This document shows positions 41,849-50,282 of a stretch of 64,000 nt of DNA, one piece after another. Under the pieces are notes generated by a model. That model ran no database searches and had not been told where the DNA came from. It saw nothing but the letters and a program-made list of their open reading frames with translations. Origin of the DNA: Phycisphaeraceae bacterium (GTDB lineage Bacteria > Planctomycetota > Phycisphaerae > Phycisphaerales > UBA1924); contig JAHBWV010000001.1 in the NCBI GenBank assembly GCA_019636845.1, forward strand, positions 2,604,001 to 2,668,000. The letters are read 5' to 3'. Within the stretch, counting starts at the first letter, position 1, and each line of letters begins with the position of its first letter. Made by a program: the position numbers and the translations under genes.

Positions 41849-42904
41849 ATGTTTGTCGATCGCGCCATTATCAAGGTCAAGTCCGGCAAGGGCGGGGATG
41901 GTCATATCTCGTTCCGTCGGGCGAAGTACGAACCCAAGGGTGGCCCCAACGGGGGCGACGGGGGTGACGGCGGGTCTGTCATCCTTGTGGGTGACCACAA
42001 CGTCAACACCCTGTACACCTTCCGAGGCCAGTATCACTGGGAGGCGGAGGAGGGTGAGCCGGGTCGGTACAAGCAGCAGCACGGCGCGAACGGGAGCGAT
42101 TGTGTGATCCGTGTGCCGCCGGGGACGCTGGTCTTTGATGAAGAGACCGGTGAGCAGGTCTGCGACATCAAGCCGGACGAGCGTGTGGTGGTCGCGCCGG
42201 GGGGCCGGGGCGGATTCGGGAACGAGCACTTCAAGACCTCGACGTATCAGACGCCGATGCACGCCAAGCCGGGCGAGCCGGCGGTTGAGCGGACGCTGCG
42301 TCTGGAACTCAAGTTGATCGCCGATGTCGGACTCGTGGGGATGCCGAACGCGGGGAAATCGACGCTGCTCGCGGCACTGACGCGGGCGACACCGAAGATC
42401 GCGAACTATCCGTTCACAACGCTCTCGCCGCAGCTGGGCATCGCGGAGCTTGATCAGGATCGACGGATCGTGATCGCGGACATTCCCGGGTTGATCGAGG
42501 GTGCGGCGGACGGCGCGGGGCTCGGCCACGACTTCCTGAGGCATATCGAGCGGACGCGCGTGCTCGTGCATCTGCTGGACGTGATGCCCGACAACGAGCG
42601 GACGCCCGCCGAGAACTATCTCGCGATTCGGGCTGAGCTTGCGGGGTACAGCACGACGCTCGCTGAGAAGCAGGAGATCATCGCGCTGAACAAGCTCGAT
42701 CTCCTGCCCGACGAGAAGGAGCGCACCGCGAAGGTCAAGGAGCTTCGCCTCAAGCTCAAGCTCGGCAGGGACACGGAGGTTGTCGCGCTCTCGGGCGCGG
42801 CGAAGCTCGGGACGCGGGAACTGCTGCAAAAACTGTGGGAGATACTGCATCCCAAGGGGCTGGAACGGGAAGAGAAGTGGGCTCCGGTTTCGGAGGCCGA
42901 GTGA
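41849..42904 (+). CDS. obgE: GTPase Obg/CgtA
   Basis: Essential ribosome-assembly and stress GTPase. The 351-residue protein has the glycine-rich Obg fold (GKGGDGHISFRRAKY, PNGGDGGDGGSVILV), the G1 loop GMPNAGKSTLL, switch II DIPGLIEGA, G4 NKLD and G5 SGAA. The short C-terminus lacks the long acidic tail of E. coli CgtA. ATG 41849 starts with the invariant MFVDRAIIKVK. It is separated from rplU, its usual partner. Confidence 0.97.
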   Translation: MFVDRAIIKVKSGKGGDGHISFRRAKYEPKGGPNGGDGGDGGSVILVGDHNVNTLYTFRGQYHWEAEEGEPGRYKQQHGANGSDCVIRVPPGTLVFDEETGEQVCDIKPDERVVVAPGGRGGFGNEHFKTSTYQTPMHAKPGEPAVERTLRLELKLIADVGLVGMPNAGKSTLLAALTRATPKIANYPFTTLSPQLGIAELDQDRRIVIADIPGLIEGAADGAGLGHDFLRHIERTRVLVHLLDVMPDNERTPAENYLAIRAELAGYSTTLAEKQEIIALNKLDLLPDEKERTAKVKELRLKLKLGRDTEVVALSGAAKLGTRELLQKLWEILHPKGLEREEKWAPVSEAE

Positions 42905-42907
42905 GCG

Positions 42908-43546
42908 ATGCCGGCGGACGGGGCTCAGGACGAGTGCCCGTATGTGAGCCGCGGCGGGCTCAAGATGGAGCATGCGCTGCGCGAGTTCGGTCTCGACCCG
43001 AGCGGGATGGTGTGCGCTGATCTCGGCGCGAGCACGGGCGGGTTCACGGATTGCCTGTTGCGGCACGGCGCGGCGAGTGTCTACGCGGTAGACACGGCGT
43101 ATGGCGAGTTCGCGTGGAGACTGCGGAACGATCCGCGTGTGGTGGTGATGGAGCGATCGAACGCGTTGCACGCTGCGCCTCCGAAGCATGTGAGCGATGC
43201 GGGCGGGGTCGATCTTGTGGTGATTGATCTCGGGTGGACGAGGCAGCGGCACGCGATTCCTGCCGCGCTGCGGTGGATGAAGCCGGTCGGGCGGATCATC
43301 ACGCTCATCAAGCCCCATTACGAGGTCGGAGAATCCGGGGCGCGGGTCGGCGAGACGGTGCTCGGTGAGGAAGAGGCGAGGGCGATCACTGATCGGGTGG
43401 TGTCGGAGATGCCCATGCTCGGGGTGAGAGCGGTGGCTGTGACGAGATCGCCGGTCCTGGGCGGGTCGGTGGGGGCGAAGCGGAAGAAGAAGGGCACGGG
43501 GAACGCGGAGTGGCTTGTTCTTCTCGAACGCACGGAGAGCGGCTGA
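42908..43546 (+). CDS. TlyA/FtsJ-like rRNA methyltransferase without S4 domain
   Basis: The 212-residue protein matches the catalytic part of TlyA: YVSRGGLKMEHALREFGLD, the SAM loop CADLGASTGGFTDCLL, VYAVDTAYGEFAWRL, NDPRVVVMERSN and KPHYEVG near the end. TlyA methylates 2'-OH of rRNA. The usual N-terminal S4 RNA-binding domain is missing here, so its target may differ. It starts 4 bases after the obgE stop and is probably co-transcribed. Confidence 0.85.
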   Translation: MPADGAQDECPYVSRGGLKMEHALREFGLDPSGMVCADLGASTGGFTDCLLRHGAASVYAVDTAYGEFAWRLRNDPRVVVMERSNALHAAPPKHVSDAGGVDLVVIDLGWTRQRHAIPAALRWMKPVGRIITLIKPHYEVGESGARVGETVLGEEEARAITDRVVSEMPMLGVRAVAVTRSPVLGGSVGAKRKKKGTGNAEWLVLLERTESG

Positions 43547-43900
43547 TCAGCCACGCATCGCGATGTTGATGGGTGGCTTCTTGGTGGGTGTCGTGAGTTT
43601 GAGTCCCACGATGCCGAGCCCGATGCAGGCGAGGCACACGAACTGGACGAGATTCATGCGTTCTCCGAAGATCACGAAGCCCGCGATGACGGACCCGAGG
43701 GCTCCGATGCCGACCCAGACGGTGTAGGAGATCCCGAGGGGGAGGACACGCATCGCGAGGGCGAGGAGCGTGAAACTCACGAGCATCGCGATGCTCGTGT
43801 AGACGCTCGGCCAGAGGCGCGTGAATCCGTGGCTCTGCTTCATGCCGATGGCCCAGACGACTTCGAGCAATCCCGCGACGATGAGGAGGAACCATGCCAT
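43547..43900 (-). CDS. sugE: SMR-family guanidinium exporter (Gdx/SugE type)
   Basis: The 117-residue protein has four transmembrane helices. It matches SugE/Gdx closely: MAWFLLIVAGLLEVVWAIGMK has the essential Glu in helix 1, HGFTRLWPS is a typical loop, and YTVWVGIGALGSVIAG is helix 3. Most SugE proteins export guanidinium or quaternary amines. The C-terminal TPTKKPPINIAMRG extension is unusual. It is convergent with the TlyA-like gene (no gap) and downstream of the msr gene. No guanidine riboswitch is visible in the 42-base gap. Confidence 0.9.
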   Translation of the reverse strand: MAWFLLIVAGLLEVVWAIGMKQSHGFTRLWPSVYTSIAMLVSFTLLALAMRVLPLGISYTVWVGIGALGSVIAGFVIFGERMNLVQFVCLACIGLGIVGLKLTTPTKKPPINIAMRG

Positions 43901-43942
43901 GCGTGGATCATTCGCCCCTCACCGATGCCGCGAGAGCGGAGA

Positions 43943-45085
43943 TCACTCGTCGTCGAACGGGAGGGCGCAGGAGCCGCCGTGCTTCTCGTGGTAGTCCTGG
44001 TGGTACTCCTCGGCGGGCCAGAAGGGACCGGCATCGGCGACGAGCTGGACCTGTGTGACGATCTTTTTGTTCTTGTACTTGTCGGTCTGCTGCAATGTCG
44101 CGATGTAGGAGGTTGCCTCGTCGAACTGCGTCTGGTCCGACGCGAAGATCGCGGATCGGTACTGCGTGCCGACATCCGGCCCCTGGCGATTGAGCGTGGT
44201 CGGGTTGTGGAGCTTGAAGAACCACTTCAGCAGCTCGGCATACGACACGCGCGCTGGATCGAACGTGACCTCAACGACCTCTGCATGGCCGGTGTCTTCG
44301 TAGCAGACCTGCTTGTAGGTCGGGTTCTGGGTCTTGCCACCCTGGTACCCGCTGACAACGTTGATGACGCCGGGGATCTGCTGGAAGCGGTCTTCGACGC
44401 CCCAGAAGCAGCCGCCGCCGAAGTACGCTTTCTGGGACTGAACGGGCCTGGCCATGGGCGGCATCTCCTTGCCGCTTTCGACGAAGTCGAGGGAGGCGGA
44501 GTTGAGGCAGTATCGGAGTCCGGTTGGCGCGGGGCCATCGTCGAAGACGTGTCCGAGGTGGCCGCCGCATCGCTCGCACATGATTTCGACGCGGACCATG
44601 CCGTGCGACACATCCTTCTCGTAACGGACGTGGTCGCGATCGAAGGGCTGGAAGAACGAGGGCCAGCCGGTGCCGGAGTTGAACTTGGCATCTGACGAGA
44701 AGAGCGGCAGCTCGCAGAGCTTGCAGATGTATGTGCCCTTGAGCTTGTTATCGAGCAGAGTGCCACAGAACGGGGCCTCTGTGCCCTTTCGCAGGATGAC
44801 CTTCGCGTCTTCGGGTGAGAGCTTGGTCGCGAGTTCGTTGATGCGCGGCTCGCCGAGACGAGAGATGTCGTTGCCTGAGCGCGAGTAGCGCGGGCCTTGC
44901 GGAGCGTTCATGTCTGTGCCCTGGGTGTGCTGGACGCCGGCGGTTGCGGGCCGGCCGGCTGTGACCGTGGAAACAAGCGAGAGGAGCGTGCCGCTCGGAC
45001 GTTTCGCGGCGGCGATGGACCACGTGACCAATGCCGCGGCGATCACACAGAGACCAAAGAGAGCGATCGCGGTTCCTGTTCGCAT
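43943..45085 (-). CDS. Exported bifunctional methionine sulfoxide reductase MsrB-MsrA
   Basis: The 380-residue protein has an N-terminal membrane anchor (ALFGLCVIAAALVTWSIAA). An MsrB domain follows (about 75-205), with zinc pairs CKLC and CERC, GTGWPSF and the catalytic Cys in RYCLNSASLDF. The MsrA domain is at 215-380, with GGGCFWGVEDRF, TGHAEVVEVTFDP and the EEYHQDY end. Both active sites are intact, so R- and S-sulfoxides can be repaired in the periplasm. The domain order (B then A) is the reverse of Neisseria PilB. GAGGAGA precedes ATG 45085; upstream in-frame sequence overlaps the next gene and is not conserved. Confidence 0.93.
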   Translation of the reverse strand: MRTGTAIALFGLCVIAAALVTWSIAAAKRPSGTLLSLVSTVTAGRPATAGVQHTQGTDMNAPQGPRYSRSGNDISRLGEPRINELATKLSPEDAKVILRKGTEAPFCGTLLDNKLKGTYICKLCELPLFSSDAKFNSGTGWPSFFQPFDRDHVRYEKDVSHGMVRVEIMCERCGGHLGHVFDDGPAPTGLRYCLNSASLDFVESGKEMPPMARPVQSQKAYFGGGCFWGVEDRFQQIPGVINVVSGYQGGKTQNPTYKQVCYEDTGHAEVVEVTFDPARVSYAELLKWFFKLHNPTTLNRQGPDVGTQYRSAIFASDQTQFDEATSYIATLQQTDKYKNKKIVTQVQLVADAGPFWPAEEYHQDYHEKHGGSCALPFDDE

Positions 45086-45233
45086 GAGAATCTCCTCGGT
45101 AGCCCCGGCCTCGTTGTGATGCCTCACGGGCGGCGGCGTCACAGGAAAGAGTGTACCGATGGGTTCGGCGTGTGATTCGCGGCGGATTCCCCGGCCGGTC
45201 TGGATTCGGTTGGTGCTCTCGAGGGTCGGAGGT

Positions 45234-45740
45234 TCAATCGGCACCTGCAAGGCGGCGCATCGGCCCTTCGTCGAGGCGGAAAATCGTCCATTCGTTGAGG
45301 GCGCGAGCTCCCAGTTCTTTGTAGAAGCCGATTGCCGGCTCGTTCCAGTCGAGGACGAGCCAGTCGACGCGGGCGCAGCCGCGTTCGACGGCGATCTGAG
45401 CCACGCGAGTGAGCAGGGCGCGACCGAGCCCCGCGCCGCGGGCTTCGGGTCGAACGAACAGGTCTTCGAGGTAGACGCCGGGCTTGCCGGTCCATGTCGA
45501 GAAGTTGTGAAAGAAGACGGCGCATCCCTGGGCGACACCATCGACCTCACCGATGATCGCCTCGGCGTATGGGGCACGTGAGCCGGGCGGAAGGCCGATG
45601 CCGAAGATGTGCGCGAGGACCATTGGTTCGGTCATGGCGACGGCGTCGGGCTCACGCTCGTATGCCGCGAGATCTTTGACGAGTCTGAGAATGAGCGAGG
45701 CGTCGTCCGGCACGGCGTTACGGATGGTGACGTGTGGCAT
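45234..45740 (-). CDS. GNAT acetyltransferase (SAT-like)
   Basis: The 168-residue protein resembles diamine/thialysine acetyltransferases: HVTIRNAVPDDASLILRLVKDLAAYER, then a GVYLEDLFVRPEARGAGLGRALL CoA loop and RVDWLVLDWNEPAIGFYKELGA with the conserved N-x-x-A-x-x-F-Y. The likely substrate is a polyamine or thialysine. TACGCT ends 6 bases before ATG 45740. Confidence 0.87.
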   Translation of the reverse strand: MPHVTIRNAVPDDASLILRLVKDLAAYEREPDAVAMTEPMVLAHIFGIGLPPGSRAPYAEAIIGEVDGVAQGCAVFFHNFSTWTGKPGVYLEDLFVRPEARGAGLGRALLTRVAQIAVERGCARVDWLVLDWNEPAIGFYKELGARALNEWTIFRLDEGPMRRLAGAD

Positions 45741-45746
45741 GGGATG

Positions 45747-45752
45747 AGCGTA
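45747..45752 (-). promoter_or_regulatory. Candidate -10 element for leaderless GNAT mRNA
   Basis: TACGCT on the minus strand ends 6 bases before ATG 45740. Confidence 0.4.
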
Positions 45753-45804
45753 GCGGAAGAGGCCGGGTCCGAGCGATCGGTCCCGACCCGGATTGGTGCG
45801 TGCA

Positions 45805-46158
45805 TCACCGGCGGCCGATGTCCCCGAGGGGGAATGCGGGCGTGGCGATGGGCTTGAGTGCGAGGGCCAGGAGCGCGAGCTCGTGGTCGTCTCCCGCGAT
45901 GCGATTGGTGCGCAGTGTGCCGCAGCCCGTGCAGCGATGGACGATCGACCATTCGCCGTCTTTCCGGACTTCGATGGCGATGGGCTCCATCGGTTCGCGG
46001 CACGGGCAGCGTCGATCCCCCGGCTCATCGTCGAGGTGGCGTGACCAGAGACAGTGCGGGCAGTGGTTGCGGTGGCGAGTGCCCCACGCGCTCTGGCTGA
46101 CTTTGAATGAGCAGACGATACAGGTGAATCCGGAGTCCGGACGAGACTTGTGTGCCAT
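45805..46158 (-). CDS. RNHCP-family zinc-ribbon protein
   Basis: The 117-residue protein has the CxxC pairs FTCIVCSF, RNHCPHCLWSRHLD (the name-giving RNHCP motif), CPCREPM and HRCTGCGT, which predict two zinc ribbons. Members are small cytoplasmic proteins of unknown role. No ribosome binding site is clear. Confidence 0.85.
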   Translation of the reverse strand: MAHKSRPDSGFTCIVCSFKVSQSAWGTRHRNHCPHCLWSRHLDDEPGDRRCPCREPMEPIAIEVRKDGEWSIVHRCTGCGTLRTNRIAGDDHELALLALALKPIATPAFPLGDIGRR

Positions 46159-46716
46159 TGGTGTATTGCTGATCCGTCGTGACCGGCGGCGTCGGGTGTG
46201 GAAGACCCGCGCGCGGAAACGCGATGATGTGGACGATCGTGCATCGGCTCAGAGAGGGCGAAGCACGGGTGAAGCCGCGTGTGTGAAGAAGGCCCTGTGG
46301 CGGGCTGAGCGCGTGTGATCCCAGCGCTCACATTGCTGCCATAGACATTCCGGAGGAGCGTCCGGGTTGTGATGGTCAGAGGGGCCGGGATGGATCAGGC
46401 ACTGGCAGACATCAACGACTCCGAAGCAACCAAAGCTGTTCAGTGTATGGTCGCCAGAGAGGATACCCGATCCGGGGCGGATCAGCACGGGTTCTCGACG
46501 CTGGTCTCATAACAACCGGCGAAAGGTCCTATAGCCAGTTTCAGGGTCCGAGAGCCCCGGAGCGGCCTCAGAATCTTCCCTGATTAGGTGCGAAGATGGC
46601 TTCTAAACCTTGAATTGCCCGTGACTTGTGGCATTCTTACTGCGGCACGCCATGTCGGGCGTGAGTGGAAGTCGTACCCCGCCATAGCGGGTGCCATTGA
46701 GAAGAGGAGAAAGAGC
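46159..46716. other. Gene-free stretch of 558 bases upstream of the PEP-CTERM gene
   Basis: No supported coding frame is seen. It is more AT-rich than its surroundings near 46500-46640 and holds a candidate sigma-54 promoter at 46629-46643. Two short direct GC runs exist, but no clear riboswitch was recognised. Confidence 0.5.
46629..46643 (+). promoter_or_regulatory. Candidate sigma-54 (-24/-12) promoter
   Basis: TGGCATTCTTACTGC fits TGGCAY-N5-TTGC, with GG and GC exactly 10 bases apart and one mismatch in the -12 half. It is about 75 bases before ATG 46717. PEP-CTERM genes in other lineages are reported to be sigma-54 controlled, which makes this credible. Confidence 0.5.
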
Positions 46717-47409
46717 ATGCGTTTCGCTCGTTATGTTGCCGCTGCTGCGGCTCTTGCGTCTGTGGCTGGCTTTGCCGTCGCTGGTCCTGTGGCGACGGTG
46801 GTGATCGATGGCTCCAGCTATGAGCTGGCATCGTTCGAGGCCGACGGTCAGTTCCGCCTGGTCCCCGCGGTGTACACCTTCGGTGACACCACTATCGAGA
46901 CGCTCGCCGGCCCGCGTGATGCGGGTGCGACGATCGCCTACGGCCTGGCGATTGTTGACGCCGGCGGCGCGTCTGCGTTCTCGTTCGAGTTCAGCATGCC
47001 GATCACGCTCGATGCGGGCGCGACCACGATCGTCTCATCGATCGTCGGCGGCATGACGGACTTCACGGGCAACGGCGTCGGCATCTCGACGACGGGCGGC
47101 TTCGACACGATCCAGCGGTCGTGGGTTGCCGGTCCGGTCACCGATCTCGGCGTCGACGTCGGCGGCTCGGTCTCCTTCGGCCCCGGCCCCTCGGGCTCGC
47201 TGTACAACTACGGCGCGTTCGCGACCGGCCCGGTCGCCGGCCCGGACCTGTCCTCTTTCGCGACGCTGCATGTCGCCGTGGACTTCCTGGCCTCGGGTGA
47301 CAATGACGTGATCGTCCTCACGGGCTTCACGGACATCGTTGTCCCGGCTCCTGCCTCGATGGTCGCTCTCGCGGGCCTCGGCCTCGTGAGCCGGCGCCGC
47401 CGGGCCTGA
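46717..47409 (+). CDS. PEP-CTERM-sorted secreted protein (VPAP variant)
   Basis: The 230-residue protein has a cleavable signal (MRFARYVAAAAALASVAGFA then VAGPV) and a C-terminal sorting tail, VPAPASMVALAGLGLVS followed by RRRR. This fits the exosortase recognition pattern in its VPAP variant. The body is Gly/Ala/Thr-rich, beta-strand prone and lacks Cys, as is typical of extracellular matrix or filament proteins of this class. GAGGAG lies 8 bases before the ATG. It ends at a strong terminator (47439). No exosortase gene is in the window. Confidence 0.85.
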   Translation: MRFARYVAAAAALASVAGFAVAGPVATVVIDGSSYELASFEADGQFRLVPAVYTFGDTTIETLAGPRDAGATIAYGLAIVDAGGASAFSFEFSMPITLDAGATTIVSSIVGGMTDFTGNGVGISTTGGFDTIQRSWVAGPVTDLGVDVGGSVSFGPGPSGSLYNYGAFATGPVAGPDLSSFATLHVAVDFLASGDNDVIVLTGFTDIVVPAPASMVALAGLGLVSRRRRA

Positions 47410-47438
47410 TCGCCTGACGGTTTGAACTGAATCGGTAG

Positions 47439-47475
47439 AACGCCGGTCGCCGTATGGCGGCCGGCGTTTCTTTGT
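47439..47475 (+). terminator. Rho-independent terminator after the PEP-CTERM gene
   Basis: A 13-bp stem (arms 47439-47451 and 47456-47468, one G-U pair) with the loop GTAT is followed by TTCTTTG. Confidence 0.85.
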
Positions 47476-47501
47476 CTCCTGCCTGTTCGCGAGAGGTCGT
47501 G

Positions 47502-47507
47502 TAGACT
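47502..47507 (+). promoter_or_regulatory. Candidate -10 element for leaderless permease mRNA
   Basis: TAGACT ends 7 bases before ATG 47515, directly after the previous terminator. Confidence 0.45.
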
Positions 47508-47514
47508 CGACCGG

Positions 47515-48882
47515 ATGAGCGATCCAACGAAGGGTGGAGAGGGTGGGGGCATGCTGCGCGTGCTCGGCACGCGGGACGCGATGTGCGTGGTGATCGGCGC
47601 GATCATCGGCGTGGGCATCTTCTTCACGCCGAGCCGGGTGGCCGCGGTATCGGCCGACGGCGGGTTCGCGATGCTGGCGTGGATCGTCGCGGGCGGGATC
47701 GCGCTGTGCGGAGCGTTGGCGTTCGCGGAGCTGGGCGGGATGTACCACGCGCCGGGCGCGCAGTACGAGATCCTGAGAGACTCGTACGGGCCGTTCCCTG
47801 CGTTCTTGTTCGTGTTCTGCAACGCCACCGCGGTGCAGGCGGGGGCGATCGGCGTGATCGCGGTGATCTGCACGGAGAACCTCATCGTCGCTTCGGGCCG
47901 ACCGGCGGGATCATCGGGCGGTGTCCTCGCGGTGTCGATCGCGCTGATCGGGCTCGTGACGCTGGCGAACGCCCTGGGCGTTCGCTGGGGCGCGAGGATC
48001 CAGAACTTCACCGTCTACGCGAAGGTGCTGACGCTGCTGGTCATCACGGGGCTGGCCTTGCTCGTCTCTCCTGAGAAGCCCGTCGCCAGTCCGGACGAGA
48101 TGCCGCTGAGGTCGCTCTCGCCCTTTGCTGGGCTGCTCGCGGCATTGACGCCGGCCTTCTTCGCCTTCGGCGGGTGGCAGCACGCGCTCTGGATATCGGG
48201 CGAGGTGAAAAACCCCTCGAAGGCACTGCCCCGCGCGATCGTCGGTGGGGTTCTTGTGGTGATCATGGTGTATCTGCTTGCGAACTGGGCGTACCTCGAT
48301 CTGCTCGGGTTCCGGGGCGTCGCGACGAGCAAATCGCTCGCAGCGGACGCGGTGGGCTCGGTCTTCCCGAGCACCGGGCGGCGTGTGATCGCAGGGGCGG
48401 TCGCGCTCTCGGCGTTCGGGGTGCTGAACGCACAGCTGCTGAGCGGGCCTCGGCTGGTGTACGCCGCGGCTCGTGATGGGAGGTTCTTCGCGCCCTTCGC
48501 GCGACTCTCGGCGCGATTCGGGACTCCGGTGGCGGCGATCCTTCTACTGACGGGGGTCGCGGTGGCTCTCCTGCTCGCTGCGGGGGGCAAGGACGCAGTG
48601 GACCGTCTGACGACGGGTGTGGTGCTGATCGACGGCGTGTTCTTCGGGCTGACGGGGATCGCGCTGTTTGTGCTGCGCCGGAAGAAGCGGGACGCCTCCC
48701 GGTCGTTCCGCGTGCCGCTCTACCCGGTCGTGCCCGCGCTCTTTGTGATCGGGGAGCTGGGGTTGATCGTGGGCGCGTTCCTTGAGCCGAGCGTGCGCGT
48801 GCCCGCGTTGATCGCGGTCGGATGGATCGGCGTTGCCGGCGTGTTGTACGCGGCGCGGTTCAGGAGGGGCAGCGGGTCTTGA
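47515..48882 (+). CDS. APC-superfamily amino-acid permease
   Basis: The 455-residue protein has 12 hydrophobic segments. The first carries the APC signature VVIGAIIGVGIFFTPSRVA in helix 1, and helix 6 holds the substrate-site region LTPAFFAFGGWQHALWISGEVKNPSKALPRAI. The RVPLYPVVPALFVI stretch is typical of the family's C-terminal helices. It is probably an amino-acid/cation symporter or exchanger; the substrate is not deducible. Confidence 0.9.
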   Translation: MSDPTKGGEGGGMLRVLGTRDAMCVVIGAIIGVGIFFTPSRVAAVSADGGFAMLAWIVAGGIALCGALAFAELGGMYHAPGAQYEILRDSYGPFPAFLFVFCNATAVQAGAIGVIAVICTENLIVASGRPAGSSGGVLAVSIALIGLVTLANALGVRWGARIQNFTVYAKVLTLLVITGLALLVSPEKPVASPDEMPLRSLSPFAGLLAALTPAFFAFGGWQHALWISGEVKNPSKALPRAIVGGVLVVIMVYLLANWAYLDLLGFRGVATSKSLAADAVGSVFPSTGRRVIAGAVALSAFGVLNAQLLSGPRLVYAAARDGRFFAPFARLSARFGTPVAAILLLTGVAVALLLAAGGKDAVDRLTTGVVLIDGVFFGLTGIALFVLRRKKRDASRSFRVPLYPVVPALFVIGELGLIVGAFLEPSVRVPALIAVGWIGVAGVLYAARFRRGSGS

Positions 48883-48906
48883 ACTCTGGGCCGTGAGCGT
48901 CGGGAT

Positions 48907-49962
48907 TCAGGCGGCCCGCTTGGCGTCCATGCGCTCTCTCGAAGGGACTCGCACGTTGCTCGCGAGGCCGAGCGCGGCCATGGTCCTGATCACGATGTAG
49001 CTCGCGTCGAACTGCCACCATCGGAGCCCGTGGCGGGCCGACGCGGGAAACGCGTGGTGGTTGTTGTGCCACCCCTCGCCGAGCGCGAGCACGCCGAAGA
49101 TGGGGTTGTTGCGGCTGTGATCGTGGCTGCGGAAGGGACGCGAGCCCCAGAGGTGGCAGACGGAGTTGACGCTCCACGTGACGTGGTGAACGAGGAAGAC
49201 ACGGACGAGCCCGCCCCAGAGGAAACCGAGCAGGGCGCCGCTCCATGACATCATCACGAGGCCGCCGATGATCGCGGGGATGATCAGACCGAGCAGAGCC
49301 CAGAGGGGGAAGAGGGCGCTGATGCGCCGGACCATGGGATCTTTGACGAGATCGACCACATACTTCGGATCTCGAACCTGCATGCCCCTGAGGAACCAGC
49401 CGACGTGGGCGTGCCACGCCCCCTTCAGCACGCCGACGATGCCTCCGCCGTGGTTGTGTGGAGAGTGCGGGTCGTCCTCGTGATCGCTGTGCTGGTGGTG
49501 GCTGCGGTGGGTCGCGGACCAATCCAGAAGCGTGCCCTGCACCGCCATCGAGCCGGCGATGCCGAGCAGGGCGGCCATGGGACGGCTGGTGTCGAAGGAC
49601 TTGTGGGTGAAGTAGCGATGGAAACCGATCGTGATGCCGAACCCGGTCACGAGGTACATCCCCACCATGATGGCGAGGTAGGTGAAATTGAAGATGCCGC
49701 CCCAGAGAAGCACCATCGCGACAGCGAAACCGATGACAGGCACGACGACGACCACGGCGGTGGCAATGCGTTCGCCCAGCCCGGCGTGATCATCGGCATT
49801 GTCCAGAGACCCGGCCTCTGGTGTGGGGATCGCGCCAGAGCCGTCGATGGCGACCGGCTGTAACTGCCCGGCCTCTACCTTCGTGATGACAAGCGGAAGA
49901 ATCCCCTCGGTGGGATCGATGGTCTGGGCGTTCAAGACGGGCGCTGCTGATGGTGGTGTCAT
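48907..49962 (-). CDS. Membrane fatty-acyl-CoA desaturase
   Basis: The 351-residue protein has the three His boxes of delta-9-type diiron desaturases: HRYFTH, HRSHHQHSD and the late EGWHNNHHAFP. Hydrophobic segments lie at about residues 55-100 and 215-255. It introduces a double bond into saturated acyl chains for membrane fluidity. The N-terminal 45 residues are a less conserved soluble extension. It is convergent with the APC permease gene. Confidence 0.93.
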   Translation of the reverse strand: MTPPSAAPVLNAQTIDPTEGILPLVITKVEAGQLQPVAIDGSGAIPTPEAGSLDNADDHAGLGERIATAVVVVVPVIGFAVAMVLLWGGIFNFTYLAIMVGMYLVTGFGITIGFHRYFTHKSFDTSRPMAALLGIAGSMAVQGTLLDWSATHRSHHQHSDHEDDPHSPHNHGGGIVGVLKGAWHAHVGWFLRGMQVRDPKYVVDLVKDPMVRRISALFPLWALLGLIIPAIIGGLVMMSWSGALLGFLWGGLVRVFLVHHVTWSVNSVCHLWGSRPFRSHDHSRNNPIFGVLALGEGWHNNHHAFPASARHGLRWWQFDASYIVIRTMAALGLASNVRVPSRERMDAKRAA

Positions 49963-50282
49963 GCTGGGTTCGCGCGGCTGTCCGCAATTCAGGACTCATA
50001 ACTCTGTATTGACGATAGGAGCGGTTTGCTACTGAAACTTCCGCTTTATCGACGCCGAATGACCCACGGGAAGAGAATCACGCGAGCAAGATAGCGACTG
50101 AGAGCGGGGTATGCGAGCGGCGGGTCGGGAGACAGAACTCGGCTTCATATGGCTTTCACAAACGCCGCCTGCGGACGCGACTCGCGTGCGGGTGGAGCGG
50201 AGTTTATGCGCATGAGGGCTTCGGACCCACATCGTCGTCACTGACACCGGATACGGGTGGTTGGAAGGCGCGGACGCTGGGC
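49963..50282. other. Gene-free stretch of 320 bases
   Basis: No supported coding frame, RNA gene or strong hairpin is seen between the desaturase start and the MFS transporter stop. Likely the promoter region of the desaturase. Confidence 0.5.

Noticed and set aside
41840-43318. Long minus-strand open frame antisense to obgE and the TlyA-like gene
   Set aside because: It covers two strongly conserved + strand genes and translates to an Arg/His-rich sequence, typical of GC-rich shadows.
43901-43942. Guanidine riboswitch before sugE
   Set aside because: Only 42 bases separate it from the msr gene and no conserved riboswitch sequence is visible there.
46500-46660. Possible c-di-GMP or other riboswitch before the PEP-CTERM gene
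   Set aside because: I looked for the GEMM and related consensus patterns and did not find the conserved loops; the sigma-54-like motif explains the best part of the region.
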